Of a stretch of 47,186 nt of DNA, positions 38,496 to 47,186 are shown in pieces. The stretch is from Zygnema cylindricum (lineage: Eukaryota > Streptophyta > Zygnematophyceae > Zygnematales > Zygnemataceae). A model generated the notes under the pieces. That model was not told the DNA's origin, searched no databases, and saw nothing but the letters and a program-made list of their open reading frames with translations. Location: positions 66,673-113,858 of the forward strand of contig JBBHKE010003533.1 of assembly GCA_037447655.1 (NCBI GenBank). Reading direction: 5' to 3'. The translations under genes were made by a program, and so were the position numbers. Every line of letters begins with the position of its first letter. Positions within the stretch are counted from its first letter, which is position 1.

Positions 38496-41400
38496 CTATG
38501 CGAAATAAATCGGTCCAGACACATGCTTATGTAATTTGTTTCGAGGAGCCAAATAGTCTCCAAGAGTCGGTGGTCCCGACTCTTGTCTCCGTAACCCTCC
38601 TCCTCCTTCTCCCCCTTCCACAATAACAGGCTGTCCTTCCCCAGCCGAATCTTCCCTCACATTTGATGGAGGTTTTCTTACCTCCATTTTCCCTCCACTC
38701 CCAGTTGGACCTGCAGCATGTTGTGGAGGCCGTCTCATTTGTGCTAAACTCGAACTATTGTCTCCTCCTCCCATAGCCAAAGGACCGGATGGAAAGTCGA
38801 GGTCCTTTAGGGCAGTCGATCCTCTAAACCATTTGTAACTGTCAGAACGGAGCAACGACATTGGCTGAGGAGGTTCGGCGGCCGAATCTTGCCTTTGGCC
38901 CGGAGTGAATAGAGGATTGACTGAACGCGCTAAAAACAGGAAATGAAGGCAATGAGAAAAGAGGAATAAGGACCGAGTGACAAGGAAGTGAAAGGACAAA
39001 ATAAATTATGAAAGGAATGATAAGAATGACAAGAAAATGGAAGGATAAGATAAGTTACGCAAGGAACGTTAAGATATAGAGGGGAGAAACGACTGAGTGA
39101 GAAAAAAAGGGAAGGACAAGAAAAATTATGAAAGAAATAACAAGATGAGATACAGTGAAAATGGAAGAAACGTCCAAGTGATAAAAAAAAATTGAAGGAC
39201 AGAATAAATTATGGAAGGAATGATAAGATAAGTTCTGGTGAAAGGGGAAGAAGGACCGAGCGACAAGAAAAAGACAACGAGAAAATAGAAAAAAAAAAAA
39301 AACAAGAAGGACGAAAATAAATCATGACCGAACAGAATGATAAGATTACTCGTGGCAAAAGGTGAAGAAAGACAGTGTAACAAGAAAATAGGAGGACAAG
39401 ACAAAATCATGAAAGCTAGGAATGATAAAAATAAGATGAGATATTGGAAAAAGTGTCTCTGGGCAAAACTGAGTGACAAGAAATCAGACGGACAAACTAG
39501 ACCATGAACAACATGATAAGATAAGACCTCTTCACAAGCGTCGTTGTGTTTCTGTGCAAAAGTTGAAACTCAATTTGAAACCACAAAAAAGAGCTTGCAG
39601 AAACGTATGTCTGACTGTGAAGTGATCATAAACCATGTGCTTCACACATCACATAAAAAAAAGGGAAAACAGAAGAAAAAGAGGAAGAGACAGAAATAAA
39701 AGGAATGGAAAAAGGAAGAGGAGAGATGTGCGGGCTTACCATCGGCATCTGGAGGAGGCGCCGGAGATCTGTGTCAATCCATAATTAAACCACAATCAAA
39801 ACTAGATTTAGTTAGAAATTATAAGCATTAACTCATACCCCTCATTACTATAAGTCATAACAGAAAGACATTTACAACTCTGCGAGAGAAATTGCCGGTT
39901 TAACTCTCAAAGAGGTTAGTGCTGGACTTTCAAACGTATAATTGACACAATTGCACTCGTCGAAACAAAACACGAAAAGCAAATTCTCTTTCCTGCTATA
40001 AAACGTTTTTTGCCAACCATTCTCATATTCAAAACCACGTTAGCGTTCATATTTTCATTACCATCCATATCTTCATGAGCATTCATATTCTCATTACCAT
40101 TGACATCGATAAAGCTGTTTAAAATCAACCAAAATGCCCTTTCATCGCCAAGCAAATAGATTGTTACAGCACCATTACAATTTAAAATTTTGTAAAAACA
40201 ATTTCGAATAACAAGTATATAGAAAGCGAGAAATGGAAAAACATTTCCTTTCTCCGCAGTGAAAAGGAAACAGTCCAAAACACATGTGGAGCTCACCCAT
40301 TGGGTCCTGGAGTTGATAGATGCGAGAGAGGACCAGAAAAGACACGTCTTGAAGCAGGTGAGTCTGTGCCAGGAGCCAATGGTGGTCGAGGGGGCATCTG
40401 TGAAAAAAAAACAAGAAACAAAACAAAAATTGGTTGGACTGTGTTTAGAAACTACATCGTAAATCACTATTAGCGTTAATAACACTACTTCAGTCCCTTC
40501 ATTTTTTTCCCCTCTGAATACAAAACAGCGTTATTCAAACTAATTGTTTTTTTTGTATTTTTTTTGCTTTTTTCTTCTAACTCTTTTTGCGGTTCAATAT
40601 TGTTCACGTCATTCGGGCGAAAAAAATACTAATTAGCACTCAAACAGTCCTCATACAATTACTACTTAACGCTAAGATAGATTTGTTCTGAAACTTGTCA
40701 TCTTCTGACACCTGTTTAAAAAGTAGGGTCAAGGAAAAAAGTGAAAGGCACAGTGTACAAAGAAAGAGTAGAATTTGTCCACAAACACATTTGTACAACT
40801 GGTAAAGGAATATCATGAGTATGATTTCTCGAAACTTCAGCCTATCCAGAGTCATTGAAAAATTCTATAGATGAATTATTTTTTCCTCCATTTCTCCACC
40901 TCCCACTCATTCCTCCCTCTCCTTCTTTCTCCACCTCTCTCTCACCTGTCTCTCTCCCTTTCTCCCCCCCTCCACCCTTCCCTCCCCACCCTCCCTCTCC
41001 TCTCTTTTCCCTGTTCCCTGCTCCCTCTTCCATGCTCCTACCCCTCTCCCCTTTTCCTCCTCATTCTGCCTCTCCCTTTGTACACCCGCCATCGCATGGA
41101 ACAACCACACATGACGAATACAATAGGAAAAGAGACAGATACATCTAAAAACTGAATATATAATTCAACAACTCCTCAAATGACGCAAACTTCAATTGTT
41201 TCAAATCAACGTAGACGAATCCGTTTCAGAAAGTTTCCAAACTCTCCACAAGTCTTTGCCCTGTGCAATAAGAGAGAAGGACAAAAAATAAATCTTACCT
41301 TTGTTACTGATCCAGCCACGCTCTTATCAGAGTCGTCAGCCCTCACATCTCCTACACCTCCACCTGTAAAAATAACCTCGAACAAAATTATGACCATTAT

Positions 41401-43688
41401 TTTGCTAAAGTAAGACAACAGACTATTACGATTGAAATTTCCTCGAAACACTATTTGAGAAACGTGGCAGGCAGCCAATGACAAAATAAAATACAAAACA
41501 CGGGAATGAAAGGATTGAAACAGTAAATGGTAAATGGAATTCCGCGTTCCAAAAGTCCACCATCTAGATACACGCTCATTTTCTATCATCCATCTGAAGG
41601 CGAATCGGGTAAATTCCAGGAGAAATAAAATTATTTTACACCGCTTATTGAATCGCCTTACTGGGGACACCATGAAATATTACTGCTGAACAATTTTGCA
41701 TCAGCAAGGAAGTTCCCATCTGGGAAATTCACCAGTGATAGAAGAGTTACTAATGCATTATCCATCTGCCTTAACCGAATCGTTGAAAAAAAAAAAAAAC
41801 AGCAACCTAGAAATATGAACAGTAGCCAGACGAAGCCCTGACTACAAGTCGGGCCAAATAAAGGAATAACGAGAGAGATGGATAAAGATACCAAGGGTGA
41901 AGATGGTTGTAAAGGCGATAACGATATTAAGGGTATAGGGAGATGATACTAAAATTGTACTGATTTGGGCATAAAGGAGTTAAATAAAGAGACTCAGAGT
42001 GATGGTCGCCAATGAGATTAAAGAAAGATACTACGGGTGTCGGGAGGTCCTACAAGATGAATAAAGATTTTAAGGGTGTAGGGAGATGGTCATAAAGAAG
42101 ATAAATAAAGATGCAAAGGATGTGGGGAGGTGTTTGTAAAGATAAATAAGGACACTAAGGGTATAGACGGAAGGAACATACCTCGCCTACTGCTTGGAGT
42201 CGATGAGTCTATGGGTCCCGAGAATCGTTTGGCTGCCATGTCTATGGGTCCTGAAAACCTCTTGGAAGAGCCTACAGAGGTTTTCTGGGGAGCCAACATT
42301 CCTGACCATCGTCCCGACAAAAGTCCCGACCAGTTTCCAGAAGGAGCACGGCTATTTGGACCTAATCCTCCTCCTCCCCGAGGGGGACTGGGCCAAACCA
42401 CCTACAAATAAGAATTTTCCAAGGTCAACTTTAAGATACACGGGGAGAAGTAGCCTTAAGGACGAGGAAAGCAGTAACCTTGACTAACCTTTTTTTCTTT
42501 CTGTATTACATTTTCCAGCCTCCATTTGACCAAACATCACCTTCATGGAAAAATCTTTAAAAAAAAGTGATATACCACACTTGTTCTTGTGCTACTTTTC
42601 CAACCTCCATTTGACAAAAAACATAATCTTTGCGAAAAAATCTTCAATAAAATGGGAAAAAAATGCATTTTTGAGACACACCTTAACAGGTCCAGAAATT
42701 GAGCGAATGAGATTCTGTAACCGACTTGGTGCAGCATTAGGCAGACTTTCACCAGATTCTCCCCCGTTTCCAATATTTTTTTGAGGGAGAACAGGTCCAC
42801 TGCGAGAGTCAGGGGTACTGGGAAAAGCCAACCAGTAAACCAGAAAAGACGAGTCAACAAGAGGCAAAGATCCTACAAATCCTCAGTGTATGTCAATGTA
42901 AAGAAATACGGTTAACAACTATGACAAAACTCATGTGAAGGACTATGTGACAACCCAAATAGGCGGCTTGAGTTCACTATTTACATTCAGAAACAAATAC
43001 CAGTAAAAAAGTGTTGCTTGATTTTGAGGTTAATGCTGAATAATGTCAAACTTTTGCAAACCAACAACCAAAATCAATAGACTTTTCCCCCGAAAAGACA
43101 ATGCTAAAGTTGATAAAATAAGGAGGAAAAGACAAATAACATTTGCGAGTAAAGGAAAATGCCGGCAAATCAAGTTAAAAATAGGGAGAAAGGTACTGTT
43201 TCCAATTCATGGGAACAAAAAACACGAAAACATAAACAACTGACCTTGTGAACATAATAGGTCCAGATGTAGCCTTTCTTCGACCTGTGGGAAAGATCCC
43301 TCGGGTCACTCTAAGAACTGTGTGGCTGGTTTGCTTTGGACCCTGATACGGAGATTGCTCTGGCATGGCTGGCATGCTTATTTTCTGTTCATCTTTTTGT
43401 TCTTTGGGATGCTCTCGCTCATATCCTTGAGCTTCAGCCACAAGCTGCCAAAAACATTCCATGACCATCTCACAATTCAGACCCTCATACTGTGACGTAT
43501 CAGAGAAAAACATGCTGAAAATAAGGCCACCATTTTAAGCCTAAAAAGGTTCATAACATCATAAGGGGAAAGATAAACTCTAAAAGACTACCCAGAAAAG
43601 CGGCAATACAACTGGAAAGAGAGACTATTCCACCCACCTGTGCATAAGCTTCCTGTGGATCATAGTCGAGATCCTCAGTCTCCTCCAT
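38496..43688 (-). CDS. Unrecognised Pro/Gly-rich protein with repeated SGP motifs (426 aa, 8 exons)
   Basis: Exons 43688-43638, 43489-43245, 42817-42682, 42401-42182, 41363-41299, 40397-40297, 39768-39740, 38929-38496 join in frame to a 426-aa protein; exon 7 is a 29-nt micro-exon. I do not recognise the family. The acidic N-terminus MEETEDLDYDPQEAYAQ is followed by a possibly helical stretch (ECFWQLVAEAQGYERE). The rest is Pro/Gly/Ser-rich and probably disordered, with at least eight SGP motifs: TSGPIMF, RSGPVLP, ISGPVK, FSGPID twice, FSGPLSH, PSGPLAM and VSGPIYFA at the C-terminus. No signal peptide or membrane segment seen. A similar SGP/SGPL motif density occurs in some plant proteins I recall (the At1g16860 type), but the membrane domain of that family is absent. 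The ATG has G at -3 and +4. Exon 2 uses the CACAG|TAT acceptor because the upstream TTTTCAG gives a stop. Confidence 0.75.
38940..39520. repeat. Long-unit tandem repeat (~80-90 bp) in the last SGP-gene intron
   Basis: Recurring phrases GGACAAAATAAATTATGAAA, GGAATGATAAGATAAGTT and GGACCGAGTGACAAGAAAAT appear in the same order about six times with heavy degeneration. They fill most of the intron between exons 7 and 8. Confidence 0.75.
40452..40490. mobile_element. Family-A MITE end, partial
   Basis: CTACATCGTAAATCACTATT followed by AGCGTTAATAACACTA matches the family terminus. No clear opposite end was found; the best candidate, near 40670, is weak. Located in SGP-gene intron 5. Confidence 0.45.
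40888..41066. repeat. CT-rich pyrimidine tract in SGP-gene intron 5
   Basis: About 180 bases of CTCC/CTTTC-type sequence, open in several frames only because of composition. Confidence 0.85.
41875..42175. repeat. Minisatellite (~50-bp unit) in SGP-gene intron 4
   Basis: About six degenerate units of GATAAATAAAGATACTAAGG plus GTGTAGGGAGATGGT. The array starts immediately downstream of the exon-4 donor. Confidence 0.8.
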
Positions 43689-45238
43689 AACACTGCAGCC
43701 ACCAACTCAGGAAAATGAGTCAAGACGACAGGCTTTATTTACGCCCGGTTCTCTAAAATATGCATTTGTGTGATATTTGGTTGCCTTGGACATTTCTTCC
43801 ATGAGTCGATGACCAGCATTGTCCTACATGAGTTCAACATCCTACTTGTGTTCTTGATGGCTCACAGAACTAACTTAGATTTCCAGTATTCACGCGAAAG
43901 CCAAGCGAGCTGAGTAAATAGTCACTTCATACACAAGACTGTTATTGTACATCATCATACAGTCATGCAAGGTATGGTCCTAATGCATTTGACTGGAATA
44001 CCTCGAAATTCAACATGCTGCATTCTACAGCAACTCACTTTATCCAATATCGCTTCATCCAATATCTTAGTCACAGAACACTTTTCTTTTTTAAGATTGT
44101 TTTCCATGGGCTCATATATAAAAACCATACAATGCATCTCACAAATGTTTGTCACCAAAACCTTAGGGTATCTGATGGCTTTTAACCTTTTACAACATTC
44201 CATTCCGAGGAATAAAATGTAACATCACCAGAGTATACCCCATCAAATCCTAGGACCAGTGTAGACAATATTGATGAGCTAACCATCTATTCAGGAATTG
44301 ACTTGCCGAGCAACATCATAGAAGACACTTTCAACAAATTATTGGGCAAGTAGCCGAGTTGAAAAATTGGTAGGACAAATGCATGCCCACTGTCAGATAA
44401 CTACAAATGATGTCACATAAGCAGTGCAAACTTGTCAGCTCTAAAAGTTGAAAGTGTCAAAATCCTCTGATGTGAAATGTACTAAAAGATGCTTAAAGGT
44501 TGCAATTTATTTGTCACAGAGTTTATCAAAAGTAATAGGACCAGCAAGGATCTAGAACAACAGCAAAAGTTAGAAAATTTTCACACGTCCTATTCATTCA
44601 CCGTATATCTTAAATCACACGTATCAAGTAGTACCTTGCCGAAAGAAAAAACATTAATGCAATTGATTCAAGACTAGACTTAATTAAGCTCCATATTGCA
44701 CAGACAGTACTACACTTTTTTAACTTGTGTCCAACATAATTTTTTTCGCGACAAATATCATTATCCCACAATATTATTTATTTGATTCTTATTGAAAACT
44801 TCGGATGATATCGAGGACCTATTGATATTGTTTTTTGAACATGACACTTTGACAGTCCTCAGAAATCCAACAATACACCATACATCACCATTATAGTAAG
44901 AGAATTACTAAGCATTAAGTGCCAATTTAGAAACAATAACTATCTGCGGCAGATGACCGCTGCAACTTCCATCTCCTTCTTTAATTAGTGTTCGCCAAAT
45001 TAGTGTTCTAAACTCAAACAGCATCTATTTTCCACAATAGATTCGGCAAAAAATATACCCTTGTACTTGTACTAAAGTTATGGCTTTAGAACTTGTTTGT
45101 TTCAATGCCTTTTGTAAATACACCTGTTATAGTGCAACATGGTTTGATAAAGAACACAACTTCTAACTTGGTTACAGATTAAGAGCTGACCAAAACTTTC
45201 CAAGCAACAATAGATTTAACTGCTTCATGTGTATGACA
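43689..45238. other. Intergenic region, no gene recognised
   Basis: 1.55 kb of AT-rich sequence between the SGP-gene start and the end of the membrane-protein gene. Both genes are on the minus strand, so the SGP-gene promoter should be here. No repeats or strong motifs noticed. Confidence 0.6.
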
Positions 45239-45244
45239 TTTATT
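45239..45244 (-). terminator. Possible poly(A) signal AATAAA
   Basis: Lies 14 bases past the proposed stop codon of the membrane-protein gene. It supports that stop but is unusually close to it. Confidence 0.4.
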
Positions 45245-45257
45245 CATTGCCAGACTC

Positions 45258-47186
45258 TCAACCAGATAGATGCCCAAGCTTGTCCAGCTCTGCTGGACGG
45301 CAAAAGGTTAAACAAAGGAAACAGGATAAAGGAAGAAATTGGACTCACGGACTGCATAGATACTCCTCTTCTTTGCGGAGACCTAAAATCCAAACCCAGA
45401 AAAAAAAACATACGTTAATGAAAAATGCAAGTCGTACCAATTCCCTCCTCTGCAAGTACTGGAAACAAATGCAGGCATTCTGTACTACTGACCAACAAAA
45501 ATGCAAAAATGTTTGAAAGAAAAAAAAAAAGCAGACCAAAGAGAGAAAGCTCAACTTTTTTGTAACGGATGAAATACAAACTTATAAAAATTGTGAAGTC
45601 ATAAAAGTAAAATAATACAAGCGGTGGTGTCATTTTGCACAGACTTACAACTGAGTTCGATTCCAGAGTAGCCCAGGAAAAAAATTCAATTCTACCTTCT
45701 ACTGAATCTACAGAATTTTAATACCACAAGGAGTAAAACGTTTTTGATTTGCATTTTATTCTGTTCTTTTTCTAAATTAAACATTTTTATGTTGAGCAAA
45801 ACAAAAAGACATCCAAGGTGCTTCACAGTTAGGATGTAAAAGAATAGAAACACACTGTATCGTATGTAGAGAGTGCACACAACTGCAACCACTAAGGCAC
45901 CTCCGAGCCCCAAAACGATCCACACCACATACGAAATCCCCTTGGAGCCCTTTTTCGCAGTCAAACCATCCGAGACGGCAGCAGTAACCGTCACGTTCGT
46001 TGACGTGATAACACCTGTTTGTATCCCTAAAAAGTAGCTACTCCCGGCAAACACCGTTGTAACCTGATTCCTGCAAGGGCGAGTTGAGTGTCACAACTGC
46101 CTGTTTAGTGGTTCTCCTCACAAGGAGATTGACCCTTTCAAGGTCTGTCTGTCAGGTCTAAAATGACACAGAAGGAGGTCAGAAGGAGGAAGCTTGAGTA
46201 ATATCTTCCAATGACAGTACAAGCATTGACGTGTCAAATATTGAACAGCTTTTCATCCTCCTCCGAGAAAACATAGCTTTAAACCTGATTAAGAGTTCCT
46301 TTAAAAGTATCATGAAATTCCAGCTATTAGTTCATCGAGCATTTGTAGGGCCAGTAACCAGGGTTGATCAACAACTATTTCCACAAAAAAAACGAAGGAA
46401 AAAAAACGAAGGAAAAAAAACTCACGTTAAAGTATCGGCAAAGGCCTGGGGTTGAACAAATGAGGTGGCCTGAAGAAAAAGGGTGGTGGAGTCAACCACG
46501 ACACTTCCTGTCCTTACAGCGTCTATACTGACCTGCTCCAGACAAAAATCAGTGAAAGAGAAGTCAGTTAAAAGAAAAAGTCAGTCCATAAAAAATAAAG
46601 GATGATTTATTGGTGTGAAGGCAAAAAGCAGGGCAGACGACAAAAATGGAAAAGGCGCGATAACAGCTAAAATGTAACAGTTGAGAGGAGAAGGGTTAAG
46701 AACAGCTGGAAAGAATAGGCAAAAACAGGACCGTTTGGAAAGTGGTCAGACGTGGTAAAAGTCGCTGAATACCTTGCCATGTGAAAAAATAAAAAAACAA
46801 ACAAACAGGAGGGAGTTCTTCTAGCCATTCAGCGATATCTGCTTCATTTTTTTGTAATCCCGTAATTCTCAATACCAATGGCAAGAAAACCGGTCTCAAT
46901 TTGAATGAAACTGAAAGTATTGGAAAAAGTATGACAGTTTCAGCAATTTTCAAAAACTGATGAATATATTCCAGCTATATCCGGAGTGGTTTTAAGAGCT
47001 TGGAGGAGTTAAGGCCCCGGCTTTCCACTGCAGTCTTACGGCAATATTTTATGTGACACATAAAATAGTAAGTCACACATCATTTGCACTTAAAAACTAA
47101 TGAATGCCGATAAAGTATATCCTCTCATGGAGTTGAGATGCAACCTGTCCTACATCAGAGTTCAGTTGAATATCCTCATAGTGGAA
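45258..47186 (-). CDS. C-terminal part of a single-pass membrane protein (runs off the right edge)
   Basis: Five segments join in frame: 47186-47145 (partial), 46532-46426, 46070-45854, 45382-45349, 45292-45258, totalling 144 visible residues. The first three encode a beta-rich extracellular-type segment (DVGQVSIDAVRTGSVVVDST, later FAGSSYFLGIQTGVITSTNV) with an N-glycosylation sequon NVT. A membrane helix follows (YVVWIVLGLGGALVVAVVCT), then a short basic tail VSAKKRSIYAVPELDKLG. The positive tail after the helix fits type I topology. I cannot name the family; the VSI-x-GSVVVD style recalls repeat domains in algal surface proteins (impression only). The two 3' exons are less certain: a GTGTGT donor two bases upstream would give a different tail. 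Confidence is high for the first three exons and lower for the tail. Confidence 0.65.
47045..47067. repeat. Perfect 23-bp palindrome (TATTTTATGTG-A-CACATAAAATA)
   Basis: Eleven-base arms around a single A, inside the first visible intron of the membrane-protein gene. No function is apparent. Confidence 0.9.

Noticed and set aside
43955-44222. Overlapping ~80-residue frames on both strands in the 44-kb intergenic region
   Set aside because: Low-complexity-free but with no family resemblance, no splice context and no codon signature; compatible with chance.
46696-46953. 85-residue minus-strand frame (LRITGLQKNEADIAEWLEEL) as another exon of the membrane protein
   Set aside because: The exons on either side (47145 and 46532) join in phase without it and its borders lack a convincing acceptor; not fully excluded.

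Overview
The window is nuclear DNA from an intron-rich, AT-rich eukaryote. Coding exons are short (29-434 nt), bounded by GT-AG introns of about 0.1-2 kb, and the introns are loaded with GA/CT tracts, microsatellites, minisatellites and small inverted-repeat transposons. The glucosyltransferase, amidase and reductase sequences look most like green-plant homologues as I remember them, and a G-box lies upstream of one gene. A streptophyte alga or early-diverging plant is my best guess (inference, moderate to low confidence). I see no prokaryotic operons, no CRISPR array, and recognised no tRNA or rRNA gene. Layout: (1) 142-16595, minus strand: 22 exons of UDP-glucose:glycoprotein glucosyltransferase (UGGT), the ER folding sensor. 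About 1,040 N-terminal residues are here; the C-terminal catalytic GT24 domain lies beyond the left edge. (2) 16596-17934: a 1.34-kb divergent intergenic region with TGACGTCA and G-box palindromes. (3) 17935-27288 and 28092-36922: a direct tandem duplication of about 9 kb. Each copy has a plus-strand NTAQ1 gene (N-terminal glutamine amidohydrolase of the Arg/N-degron pathway, 6 exons, 250 aa) converging on a minus-strand short-chain dehydrogenase resembling AYR1 (5 exons, 293 aa). All four genes are open through every exon. Between the copies lie a truncated, frameshifted LINE fragment and a 10-N assembly gap, so an artefactual (haplotype) duplication must be excluded. (4) 38496-43688, minus strand: an 8-exon, 426-aa proline/glycine-rich protein with repeated SGP motifs that I do not recognise. 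(5) 45258-47186, minus strand: the C-terminal part of a single-pass membrane protein, continuing past the right edge. How the genes relate: UGGT acts in ER glycoprotein quality control and NTAQ1 in cytosolic protein turnover. They share a divergent intergenic region, but nothing in the sequence proves co-regulation. The most informative comparison is between the two duplicated modules: a 603-bp transposon with an 8-bp target-site duplication is present in copy 1 and cleanly absent in copy 2; two minisatellites differ in unit number; NTAQ1 exon 1 is unusually divergent; and the copy-1 dehydrogenase has Arg in place of a cofactor-binding Gly. I found no convincing new molecular system. The unrecognised SGP-motif protein and the asymmetric fate of the duplicated module are the best leads.
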